From DYMC01 sp035406705 (lineage in GTDB: Bacteria > Verrucomicrobiota > Lentisphaeria > Victivallales > GWF2-50-93), in the NCBI GenBank assembly GCA_964426675.1, contig CAYRRM010000022.1, forward strand, positions 1 to 51,034: 51,034 nt of DNA, written 5' to 3'. Positions 43,991 to 51,034 of this stretch are shown here, one piece after another. The position numbers and the translations under genes were made by a program. Each line of letters begins with the position of its first letter. Within the stretch, counting starts at the first letter, position 1. The notes under the pieces were generated by a model, which saw only the letters and a list, made by a program, of their open reading frames with translations, did not search any database and was not told where the DNA came from.

Positions 43991-44845
43991 ATGCGCAAGT
44001 TAATGAGCAATTTAAATTTATTGAAGCTTGAAATATACCGGGCATTACTCGAATCAAACGGTATAAAAAGTTACATAAAAAATGAAAACATATCAAATCT
44101 AAAATACCTCTTGCCATACAATGAGATTATTCCTGAACTCTGGATAATAAATGACGAGGATTTTTCAAAAGCAATTAACTTAATATCATCAAAACCAATT
44201 TCAATGAAACCAAATTTACCATTAATCTTTATCGGAACAAAAAATAAAAACAAAATAAAAGAAATCGGAGCAATTTTAGAAAAGCACCATGGAAAAGTAA
44301 TTATAATGAACGACTCTGACCAGTTACCAGAAGTAGAAGAAGATGGGCATACTTTTGAAGAAAATGCCAGTAAAAAAGCTGTTGAATTTGCGAAATTCGC
44401 AAATAAGCAATTTGGAGATTCAAACACAGGAGAAATATTAGCTATTGCAGACGATTCTGGACTCGAAGTAGAAGCACTATTCGGAGCACCTGGCGTTCAT
44501 TCGGCAAGATATGCATCAGACGATATGCGCCGAATAGCAAAGTTATTAACTGAAATTGAAAGAGCGAATAAGAGAAATAATGAAAATAATAGAAAGGCAA
44601 GATTTGTCTGCGTAATAGCACTTGCAAATTCATTCGGTATAATAAAAACTTTTCGAGGAGAAGTTTATGGTAATATAATAAATGAACCTCGCGGTAGTAA
44701 TGGTTTTGGATATGACCCTGTTTTTGTTCCAGATGGTTATGAGCTTACATATGCCGAATTATCATCTACAGATAAAAATAAAATAAGTCATCGAGCAAAA
44801 GCTTTGAAAAAATTTGAAGAATATATAACTAAATATTATGAATAA
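43991..44845 (+). CDS. rdgB: DUF2007-RdgB fusion (XTP/dITP diphosphatase)
   Basis: 284 residues. Residues 1-70 match the DUF2007 putative signal-transducer domain (NLLKLEIYRALLESNGIKSYIKNEN, PELWIINDEDFSKAINLI). Residues about 78-284 are a full RdgB/HAM1 pyrophosphatase: FIGTKNKNKIKEI, FEENASKKA, IADDSGLEVEALFGAPGVHSARYA, GNIINEPRGSNGFGYDPVFVP, KISHRAKAL. It removes ITP, dITP and XTP from the nucleotide pool. RdgB is normally about 200 residues without this N-terminal domain. Palindrome copy 17 encodes AKFA. The last 8 bases overlap the next gene. Confidence 0.93.
   Translation: MRKLMSNLNLLKLEIYRALLESNGIKSYIKNENISNLKYLLPYNEIIPELWIINDEDFSKAINLISSKPISMKPNLPLIFIGTKNKNKIKEIGAILEKHHGKVIIMNDSDQLPEVEEDGHTFEENASKKAVEFAKFANKQFGDSNTGEILAIADDSGLEVEALFGAPGVHSARYASDDMRRIAKLLTEIERANKRNNENNRKARFVCVIALANSFGIIKTFRGEVYGNIINEPRGSNGFGYDPVFVPDGYELTYAELSSTDKNKISHRAKALKKFEEYITKYYE
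44389..44401. repeat. Palindrome TGCGA-AAT-TCGCA, copy 17
   Basis: Perfect arms. Inside the rdgB fusion gene (plus strand), read as AKFA. Confidence 0.9.
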
Positions 44846-45701
44846 ACTCAAATTACTTTTTTTATTATTTCCTTTCTTCTGCAATTTAATTGGAGAGGAA
44901 ATTAATTTTATCAGAAAACATAAACCGGGAACTTCATTTAATGCAAAAATTTCAACGCAATATGAAGTAAATTGCAGATCAATAAAGAAAGAAAAAATAG
45001 AAAAAAAAGTCGAAGAAAAAAAATATTTTTATTTTGACGGAGTTATTGATATAATTGAATGTAATTCAAATTCAATTCCAATAAAAATACACCTGAAACC
45101 TCAAAAAATTGAGGGAACATTAACTTCTAAAAATATAAATTTATTTAAAAATGGATATGAAGATTTCTCAATAATATGGAATGATAATAAAATGGAAGTC
45201 AAATTATCAAAAAATATAGAAGCAACAAAAGAGGAAATCGAATTACTTCAGACTGCTTTCCGTTCACCATCTCATCAATGCAGGCTTGATGAACTTCTTG
45301 GAGAAAAAGCAAATCTTGTACCTGGCTATACATGGAAGCTCTCAGATAGTTATCTTAAAAAGATTTTCAGTGAAAAAGGTATTTTCTTAGAAAATAATGA
45401 TATACAGTCCACCGCCAATTTAGCGGAAATTCTAACAATTGACAATATAAACTGCGCAAGAATAGAAGTTGGGATAAAGATGCAAGCGCATGAGAATTTT
45501 GATTTCGAATACAGTGCCAGAATAATTTTACCTATTGAAAACGAATTATTGCCACTAAAGACGACTGCAATTTCAACAGAGAAAATAAAAATCAACGCGA
45601 TTAAAAAGCAAAGCGAAGATTTGCTTTCTGACTTTGATAAGATGGAAATTCAGATTCTTTACAAAGCTGATTCAGAACTGAAAATAAGAGAAAAAAAATA
45701 A
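44838..45701 (+). CDS. Secreted hypothetical protein, 287 residues
   Basis: Signal peptide MNKLKLLFLLFPFFCNLIG followed by a polar, beta-rich mature part (Lys/Glu/Ile-rich) without motifs I recognise. GYTWKLSD and the ENFDFEYSARIILPIE segment resemble DUF-type outer-membrane-associated or periplasmic proteins of PVC bacteria with a two-repeat layout, but I cannot name a family. The start overlaps rdgB by 8 bases, so it is translationally coupled to it. Confidence 0.65.
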   Translation: MNKLKLLFLLFPFFCNLIGEEINFIRKHKPGTSFNAKISTQYEVNCRSIKKEKIEKKVEEKKYFYFDGVIDIIECNSNSIPIKIHLKPQKIEGTLTSKNINLFKNGYEDFSIIWNDNKMEVKLSKNIEATKEEIELLQTAFRSPSHQCRLDELLGEKANLVPGYTWKLSDSYLKKIFSEKGIFLENNDIQSTANLAEILTIDNINCARIEVGIKMQAHENFDFEYSARIILPIENELLPLKTTAISTEKIKINAIKKQSEDLLSDFDKMEIQILYKADSELKIREKK

Positions 45702-45724
45702 ATCCCAATTTTTAATGAAATTAT

Positions 45725-45798
45725 TGGCTACCCCGCATGGATTTGAACCATGACTAAGTGGACCAAAACCACTTGTGCTACCATTACACCACGGGGTA
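45725..45798 (-). tRNA. tRNA-Gln (anticodon TTG)
   Basis: Read on the minus strand: acceptor stem TACCCCG / CGGGGTA (7 bp), D arm with TGGT, anticodon arm AGTGG-TTTTGGT-CCACT giving anticodon TTG, T arm with GGTTCAAATCC, discriminator G and an encoded CCA. 74 bases. Reads CAA/CAG. The plus-strand orientation of neighbours differs, so it is its own unit or read with xerC. Confidence 0.95.
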
Positions 45799-45872
45799 AT
45801 TTGGAGAATTAGAAAAAAGAACAAAACAAAAATTTTTTAGAGGCGCTTAATATATATTCTAAAATTTTTGAT

Positions 45873-46766
45873 TCAAGCTCTCGGATGAAATTTTTTATGA
45901 GCAGAAATAAGTCTACTCTGGTCTACATGAGTGTAGATTTGAGTTGTTCCAATATCTGAATGACCAAGAAGTTCTTGAATAATTCTTAAATCTGCGCCGT
46001 TTTCCAGGAGATGACTGGCGAAAGAGTGCCTTAGCGTATGAGGGTGAATATTTTTTGAAATTCCTGCGATTTTCGCAGCTTCCTTTACTATAGCCCATAT
46101 ACGTTCTCTATTAAGTACCTTTCCACTGCGGGACAGGAAAACCTTTGCATTCTGACTTAAATCTGAGGAAAATTTTGAACGAACCTCAAATATGTATTTC
46201 TTCAATAATCTTGCAGTATAAGGCGCCATTGGTACGATTCTCTCCTTACTGCCTTTACCAAAAATTCTCAAAATCCCTTCATCAAAATAAATAAAACCTA
46301 TCTGAAGATTTGCTGTTTCAGATACGCGCAAACCACACGCATACATAGTCTCAAGAATAACCCTATTCCTGAACAGAAGCGGATCATCAACTTTCTCTGG
46401 ATATGCCTTCAATAGGCTATCCATTTCCTGAAAATTAAGCATATCTGGTAAAAGTCGCCACAGTTTAGGAGAATCCATAACATCTGTAACATCCTGATTT
46501 ACAAAATGCTCCGCAAAAAGAAATCTAAAAAAAACTTTTATTGATACGAGACGACGTGCCAGAGTGGATGATTCCATCCCTTTTTCCTTGCATGTAGAGA
46601 GATAATCCATAATATTTTCTCGTGTAACAGTGTCAGGACTAACATTATTGCCAAGATAATTCCAGAAGTCCTTTATATCAGAACAGTAGGATAAGACAGT
46701 GTTCTGACTGAGCCCCTTTTCTACTGAAATATATGTTTTAAAGAGTTCAAGAATATTATTATCCAT
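45873..46766 (-). CDS. xerD: Tyrosine recombinase XerC/XerD family
   Basis: 297 residues. N-terminal SAM-like core-binding domain, then the catalytic domain with Arg (CGLRVSETANL), Lys (GKGSKERIVPM), HTLRH (His-x-x-Arg), GHSDIGTTQIYTHV (His, and the nucleophile Tyr). Length and the tail are those of chromosomal XerC/XerD that resolve chromosome dimers at dif. XerC versus XerD is not certain; the symbol is provisional. Palindrome copy 18 encodes AKIA. It lies 75 bases from tRNA-Gln, but the core-type sequence argues against an island integrase. Confidence 0.9.
   Translation of the reverse strand: MDNNILELFKTYISVEKGLSQNTVLSYCSDIKDFWNYLGNNVSPDTVTRENIMDYLSTCKEKGMESSTLARRLVSIKVFFRFLFAEHFVNQDVTDVMDSPKLWRLLPDMLNFQEMDSLLKAYPEKVDDPLLFRNRVILETMYACGLRVSETANLQIGFIYFDEGILRIFGKGSKERIVPMAPYTARLLKKYIFEVRSKFSSDLSQNAKVFLSRSGKVLNRERIWAIVKEAAKIAGISKNIHPHTLRHSFASHLLENGADLRIIQELLGHSDIGTTQIYTHVDQSRLISAHKKFHPRA
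46065..46077. repeat. Palindrome TGCGA-TTT-TCGCA, copy 18
   Basis: Perfect arms; symmetric one base further (CTGCGA...TCGCAG). Inside the recombinase gene (minus strand), read as AKIA. Last copy in the window. Confidence 0.9.
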
Positions 46767-46860
46767 AAAAATATTTGAAATTTATAAAAAATCAGTCTAT
46801 TTTTAGATGATAATAAATCTACAACCTATAAACAGAATTTCAAAAATGGAGCCTCTGTAA

Positions 46861-48042
46861 ATGAACTCAAAGGAGATAATAAGAGAAAGTATTAAGGAAA
46901 ACTCAAATAAACTATCTGAATTGTCTAAAAAAATTCATTCAAATCCTGAACTTGGCTTCGAAGAGAAGAAAGCATGTAAATGGCAATTGGAAATTCTGAA
47001 AGAATTAGGGTTTAAGATAGAAAATCCATTTTGTGGCCTGGATACAGCTTACAAGGCAACAAAAGGCAAAGGAAAACCAAATATAGCATTTCTAGCCGAA
47101 TATGATGCATTACCAGATATCGGACACGCCTGCGGTCATAATCTCATCGCTCCGTGTTCAATTGCAGCTGCAGAGGCTTTATATAAAGCTCTTGAAAAAA
47201 GTAAAATAGATGGGACCGTTACGCTTTTTGGAACTCCTGCAGAAGAAGGAAAAGGCGGAAAGGTGAAAATTGCAGAAAAACAAGGCTTCAAAGATATTGA
47301 ACTTTTTCTGATGGCGCACCCATCTTATGTTACATCAGAATACTCAGGATTTCTTGCAATAAGGAGATTTTTTGTGGAGTTTTTCGGAAAATCTTCTCAT
47401 GCCTCAGCTTCTCCAGAGGAAGGTCTAAATGCGCTTGATGCAGTAACTCTACTATTTGCTGGGATAAATGCAATGCGCCAACATTTCAAAGATAAAACAA
47501 GAATTCACGGAATAATAAACAGTGGAGGTTCTGCTCCAAATATCATACCAGACTACACATCTGCTACATTTTACCTTCGCTCTCCAACAGAAAAATACTT
47601 GAAGGTAATGATACAAAAATTTAGGAAAATAGTTGAAGGAGCAGCCTTAATGACAGGAGTAAAATCCAAAATTACCGAGGGAAAAAAAGATTCTTATAAG
47701 GCAGGATTAGTCGTAAATGCTTTAAATCGGGATTACATTGAACTAGCCAGGGAAATTGGACTTGAAAAAATAACTGATAAAAAGGATGAACTTGGCTCAA
47801 GTGATTTCGGGAACGTCTCGCAAATAGCACCAGGTCTTCACGCATACTTTTGCGCATGTAGAGAAAACTACCCATTACACTCTAAAAAATTTAGAGATAA
47901 TGCAGTAAAAGTTTTTGCCATTGAATCAATGTTTAAAGCTGCTGAAGCTATAGCTAATATTGGTTTAAAATTTTGTATTGATAAAAAATACAGAGAAGAA
48001 ATACGAACTGAATTTGAAAAGAACAAGAAAAATATGTGTTAA
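46861..48042 (+). CDS. M20 family amidohydrolase / dipeptidase
   Basis: 393 residues. AFLAEYDALPDIGHACGHNLIAP is the conserved metal region of the M20D-type (AbgB/PM20D2-like) amidohydrolases; GTPAEEGKGGKVKIAEKQGFKDI supplies the catalytic Glu and metal ligand, SSHASASPEEGLNALDAV the dimerisation-domain His, and GSSDFGNVSQIAPGLHAYF the last ligand area. It should cleave an amide such as a small dipeptide or acyl amino acid in the cytoplasm. Divergent from xerC; ribosome binding site GGAG about 10 bases before the ATG. Confidence 0.88.
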   Translation: MNSKEIIRESIKENSNKLSELSKKIHSNPELGFEEKKACKWQLEILKELGFKIENPFCGLDTAYKATKGKGKPNIAFLAEYDALPDIGHACGHNLIAPCSIAAAEALYKALEKSKIDGTVTLFGTPAEEGKGGKVKIAEKQGFKDIELFLMAHPSYVTSEYSGFLAIRRFFVEFFGKSSHASASPEEGLNALDAVTLLFAGINAMRQHFKDKTRIHGIINSGGSAPNIIPDYTSATFYLRSPTEKYLKVMIQKFRKIVEGAALMTGVKSKITEGKKDSYKAGLVVNALNRDYIELAREIGLEKITDKKDELGSSDFGNVSQIAPGLHAYFCACRENYPLHSKKFRDNAVKVFAIESMFKAAEAIANIGLKFCIDKKYREEIRTEFEKNKKNMC

Positions 48043-48101
48043 AATTTGAATCTTATACTTTTAAAAATATATTACCCCACAAAAAATATGGAGAAACTAT
48101 T

Positions 48102-48257
48102 ATGTCAAGGCACTCTTCACTGAAATCAAGTGGCAAAATAAAAGTAAAAAGAAATGTTTTAAAACGCTATGAAAGAATAGATATTTTAAAAAAAACAGGA
48201 AAATTGAAAGATGGCGATAGCCCATTCGGCCTTCCTAAAACTAAACCGGAAGCCTAA
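48102..48257 (+). CDS. Small basic protein of the Chlamydiae/Verrucomicrobia type (TIGR04137-like)
   Basis: 51 residues from the ATG at 48102 (GGAGA 8 bases upstream); a longer frame from 48036 has no support. It starts MSRHSSLKSSGKIKVKRNVL and contains KRYERIDILKKTGKLKDGDSPFGLPKTK. This matches my memory of a small basic protein family found almost only in the PVC group. Function unknown; likely RNA- or ribosome-associated given its charge. A useful lineage marker. It follows the M20 gene by 59 bases. Confidence 0.85.
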   Translation: MSRHSSLKSSGKIKVKRNVLKRYERIDILKKTGKLKDGDSPFGLPKTKPEA

Positions 48258-48930
48258 TTATTAAAAGTCCTGTATTGCCTTCTATATCAATATTTTGCCT
48301 ACGTGATTTTATCTTGCAATTTCCTATACGGCATAGCTGCAATATCATAATAGCATTATAATAAACCTAAAAAACAGTTGAAAATTGTTTTTATTTTTAT
48401 GTATATGAAAATAAGTTTGTTATAGATTATGCTTTGTCAAGCTTTTAGGTTGACGATTTTTTAGGATTTTCAATTCGCGATGGGTTGCCCGTATTTATCG
48501 TATCTACTTCGTTAGCTTCGACCTGCAGTAGTTACTACGTCTTCGTCTCACTGTCTGGTATCTACGGCAAATGCGCCTAACTGCTTAATTTAATTTGAAT
48601 TCATCTTGAATCTTAGTTCTCTCATCAGTGCCAAAAATCTCTCTTTCAATGGCATCAAACCAACTCGCAAGTTTAACCTCATTCTCTCTGCAGTACTTGG
48701 AATATGCTGGGGATTCGTTTATTGCAATCAGCCTCAGTAAGATAGATAATCATTCTTCTAATCAACCAGTTTTGTCAGATAATTGAGATTAAACATCGCC
48801 GACAATTCCATATCAAAGTTCTCGTATTTCATGTGAATTCTCTTTGAACTCTTTATTAACTCTTTATTGGATTTCACACAGCTTCATTAAAAACACAAAC
48901 TTCTATTCCTTAATCGAATCCAACTATCCT
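48258..48930. other. Degraded or non-coding stretch
   Basis: 673 bases between the small basic protein and the sulfatase. Most is AT-rich without ORFs. 48430-48560 has a different, more balanced composition and no intact frame; 48585-48832 contains what looks like a broken small gene. Confidence 0.5.
48585..48832 (-). pseudogene. Possible broken small gene
   Basis: On the minus strand an ATG at 48832 reads MKYENFDMELSAMFNLNYL to a stop at 48758; in another frame the sequence continues with an open stretch containing KYCRENEVKLASWFDAIERE and ends EFKLN-stop at 48585. Together they look like one protein of about 80 residues with a frameshift and a stop. I do not recognise it. Confidence 0.3.
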
Positions 48931-50340
48931 TCAAAAACGATATCTACGTGGAATTATACTGCGCGTCGCGTCAATAGTGCGTTCAAAGAGTCTATCCTTC
49001 AATGCTCTAAGAAGCAACTCAGATCCAGGCAATCCTATAATGTTTTTTGTTTCCATCGGATCCTTCTCCAAATCGTATAATACTTCGTCACCATTTGCGT
49101 AGCGAATAAGCTTGTGCGTGGAAGTTCTAAGCATCATATGACCTGGACCATGAAAGGCGTAGACATCCAACTTGCCGTCTGGTTCATATCCCTCTTTGAG
49201 AGCCTGTGAGTAGTTTTTCCCAGCCATGATTCCCGGAACTGTTACGCCTGAAAGACCAAGAAGAGTAGGAAGCACATCCACCATTTCAACAAACCCTGAA
49301 ATCCGTTTCCCTGATCTTCCAAAAGCTGCCGGCCAATACAGTAACAGTGGCAAACGCATAAGTTCTTCATAGAAACTGTGCTGTTTCAGAAGCATCCTGT
49401 GATTTCCGCACATGTCCCCATGATCTGAACTAAAAACAATCAAAGTGTCATCAAGCATCCCTTTAGTATCCAAAAACTCGATGATATGTCCAATCGCCAT
49501 ATCAACACCTGTGACCATGGCATAAAAATGTCTCCTGTATTCGACAAAACGGCTCTTTTCCCACCCTCTGCGATCAAGCAGCATCCTTGCAAGGATATCA
49601 GGTTTGTCTGATGCCTCATTTTCAGGATAGTCAGGTATCGCTATTCTTAAATCCTTGTAGGGAGCAAACATCTCCCAGGTCGGGTTGAGAGGAGGATGAG
49701 GTGCATAAAAACCAAGATGAATAAAAAGCTTTTCAGATCTATTGCCAGCTTTTAGACAACGAACCGCCTGTTCGGCAACCCATCCACTGAAACTCGCCTG
49801 CCACGGCGCATCAAGAACCTTACCATCTATCTCGGTATCCCTGCTTGGAGAGCTCGAGCGTGGCACGCGGAACATATCAACGTATTCAGGATATTCAGTC
49901 CTGAGCCAAGTCACATATGCATCTTCATACGATCCCGGCTCCTCTGCCTGCCAGAATATATCAAACCCGTAATCATGGCGCGAACGCGGATCAAGATCGT
50001 TGTCCTCATGCGACTGAAAATGCAACTTCCCGATGTGGGCAGTTACATAGCCTCCTGCCTTGAATACCCTTGCAACTGTATACGGAAAGTCTGCAGGAAG
50101 ATCCTGACCGTTGTCAACAACTCCAGTCTGTTGCGGATATAATCCTGTCATGAAGGAGGCTCGACTCGGCATGCAAAGAGGATTTTGCGCATAGCATCTG
50201 TCGAAGGAAAGACCTTCCCTGACTATACGGTCAAGATTCGGCGTATGCATCACAGAATTGCCATGGGCTCCTATGCAATCGTAGCGCATATGGTCAGTAC
50301 TTATCCATATGACCCTTTTTGGGACAGGGAAATTCATCAT
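48931..50340 (-). CDS. Sulfatase (alkaline phosphatase superfamily)
   Basis: 469 residues from the ATG at 50340; a TTG at 50355 would add five. The active-site motif is CMPSR (Cys56), where Cys becomes formylglycine, followed by ASFMTGLYPQQTGV. Metal ligands are in the N-terminal WISTDHMRYD and in VFSSDHGDMCGNH. It cleaves sulfate esters, probably on polysaccharides. No signal peptide is evident, unusual for a sulfatase acting outside. No maturase gene is in the window. Its G+C (about 48 percent in two sampled lines) is well above the core genes and it is next to a transposase, suggesting acquisition. Confidence 0.9.
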   Translation of the reverse strand: MMNFPVPKRVIWISTDHMRYDCIGAHGNSVMHTPNLDRIVREGLSFDRCYAQNPLCMPSRASFMTGLYPQQTGVVDNGQDLPADFPYTVARVFKAGGYVTAHIGKLHFQSHEDNDLDPRSRHDYGFDIFWQAEEPGSYEDAYVTWLRTEYPEYVDMFRVPRSSSPSRDTEIDGKVLDAPWQASFSGWVAEQAVRCLKAGNRSEKLFIHLGFYAPHPPLNPTWEMFAPYKDLRIAIPDYPENEASDKPDILARMLLDRRGWEKSRFVEYRRHFYAMVTGVDMAIGHIIEFLDTKGMLDDTLIVFSSDHGDMCGNHRMLLKQHSFYEELMRLPLLLYWPAAFGRSGKRISGFVEMVDVLPTLLGLSGVTVPGIMAGKNYSQALKEGYEPDGKLDVYAFHGPGHMMLRTSTHKLIRYANGDEVLYDLEKDPMETKNIIGLPGSELLLRALKDRLFERTIDATRSIIPRRYRF

Positions 50341-50808
50341 TTTATAGAATCCCAATTCATATTTTTTATAATATCCCTTAATGCAACCATAGCATCACAC
50401 AAAGAATCAATTATTTAAAATTAACTTTTATCTTAATTATTATAATGTATAATATGCCAGAACAAGCTTGTCAAGAGAAAAATACAAAATTTTTGACTTT
50501 TCCGCATAAATTAAGACATCTTTCTTCCCCAGTAGAAGACGGAGGCTTACATCATTATACGCTAAAGGAAAACTTTCCCACCTCAGGATCTATCAGTATA
50601 GCACAAAATGGACAATTTTTATGAGCTCCAATGCAATTCACACCATATTTAGGCTTTACTGAAAAATTCAAAAAATATTATATAATTATTTGGCAAGTAA
50701 ATATTTATGTAGTATAATGTTCTCAAAAAAATGGTTTAAATTGCAAGGAATATCAAGAAGTCCCCTCAAAAACCTTGCAGTTGAGCCGTCAAATTGGAGG
50801 ACATTTAG
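50341..50808. other. Intergenic stretch with the left end of an insertion sequence
   Basis: 468 bases upstream of both the sulfatase and the transposase. It must hold the left IS end, but I could not find a convincing terminal inverted repeat because the right end is outside the window. A minus-strand frame at 50686-51018 is the shadow of the transposase. Confidence 0.4.
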
Positions 50809-51034
50809 ATGTATAGAAAAAAGGATAGGCATACCGGAGATCTGTTCCAGGATATTTTTCCTTTTGGTGGCGGTCTGGATCCGGATAACAGGTGGATGAA
50901 GATGTCCGGGATTGTTCCGTGGGATGAGCTTGAGCGTGAATACGCCTCGAAGCTTTCCAGGCTTGGGCGTCCTGCGCTGGATGCGCGGTTGGTGCTTGGA
51001 CTTCTCATTCTGAAGCATGTGACTAATTTCAGTG
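50809..51034 (+). CDS. IS5/IS1182-type transposase, N-terminal part
   Basis: Open from an ATG at 50809 (GGAGG at 50796-50800) to the window end, 75 codons. It starts MYRKKDRHTGDLFQDIFPFG and continues RWMKMSGIVPWDELEREYAS and GRPALDARLVLGLLILKH, the DUF772-type N terminus of IS5-family transposases. The catalytic DDE part lies outside the window. G+C is about 55 percent here, far from the core genome. Confidence 0.85.
   Translation, partial: MYRKKDRHTGDLFQDIFPFGGGLDPDNRWMKMSGIVPWDELEREYASKLSRLGRPALDARLVLGLLILKHVTNFS

Noticed and set aside
45725..46766. Tyrosine recombinase next to a tRNA gene as a genomic island integrase
   Set aside because: The recombinase has the length and motifs of core XerC/XerD, carries the resident palindrome, and the neighbours are housekeeping genes. 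No repeat of the tRNA 3' end was noticed.
50686..51018. Minus-strand frames at the right edge
   Set aside because: Antisense to a recognisable IS5-type transposase start on the plus strand.
1..51034. CRISPR array
   Set aside because: No regularly spaced repeats of 20-40 bases were seen; the dispersed palindrome is too short and irregularly spaced, and no cas gene is present.

Overview
The window is AT-rich (roughly one third G+C by eye) and gene-dense, and looks like a chromosomal segment of an anaerobic bacterium of the PVC group, most likely near Lentisphaerota or a neighbouring lineage. The lineage signs are: a 51-residue small basic protein (48102-48257) of the kind I know from Chlamydiae/Verrucomicrobia/Lentisphaerae; a V-type ATPase operon in the order E-DUF2764-A-B-D-I-K, the order I recall from Chlamydia; a pseudopilin-like protein with an FTLIELLVV start and a C-terminal DGHV tail; a sulfatase; and AraC, Gfo/Idh/MocA, ThuA and URO-D-like genes. 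The anaerobic signs are a pyruvate:ferredoxin oxidoreductase, a second 2-oxoacid:ferredoxin oxidoreductase, a two-cluster ferredoxin and radical SAM enzymes. This placement is inference; no rRNA gene is present.

Layout. 1-3.4 kb: the 3' end of nifJ with a strong terminator, a beta-propeller glycosidase-like gene, an M24 peptidase and a small ferredoxin with a clear promoter. 3.8-14.8 kb, all on the minus strand: a URO-D-like protein, then the housekeeping run FHA - korD - korA - korBC (beta-gamma fusion) - hisF - prs - rplY - pth - rpsF - ssb - rpsR - rplI - dnaB in transcription order. 14.9-16.9 kb, plus strand: serC and an AmmeMemoRadiSam-type radical SAM enzyme. 17-24.1 kb, minus strand: the V-ATPase operon, whose K subunit keeps the residues that bind Na+ in NtpK. 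24.3-32.8 kb, plus strand: a carbohydrate locus (LacI regulator with a candidate operator, two Gfo/Idh/MocA oxidoreductases around a ThuA protein, a secreted sugar-binding-like protein, a 953-residue secreted clan-A glycosidase and a pseudopilin-like protein). 32.8-36.5 kb: an accessory patch with a 275-bp duplicated AraC 3' end, a second 48-bp direct repeat bracketing a cluster of small genes, the intact AraC gene and a divergent URO-D-like gene. 36.5-46.8 kb: coaB, a RodZ-like HTH protein, UvrD/PcrA helicase, HemW, U32 peptidase, a DUF2007-RdgB fusion, a secreted protein, tRNA-Gln and a XerC/D recombinase. 46.9-51 kb: an M20 amidohydrolase, the small basic protein, a degraded stretch, a G+C-richer sulfatase and the start of an IS5-type transposase cut by the window end.

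The most striking signal is not a gene. A 13-bp palindrome, TGCGA-N3-TCGCA, occurs 18 times without mismatch in its arms (my estimate of the random expectation is about 0.02). All copies lie inside protein-coding genes, on genes of both strands and in two reading frames, giving peptides such as AKFA, AKIA, ANFA, ARIA, AIFA and, in the other frame, CEIR. Copies are absent between 25.1 and 36.1 kb, which is mostly accessory-looking, and after 46.1 kb. It resembles in behaviour the highly iterated palindromes of cyanobacteria, DNA uptake sequences, or chromosome-organising sites such as matS (also 5+3+5 bp), but I know of no described element with this sequence.
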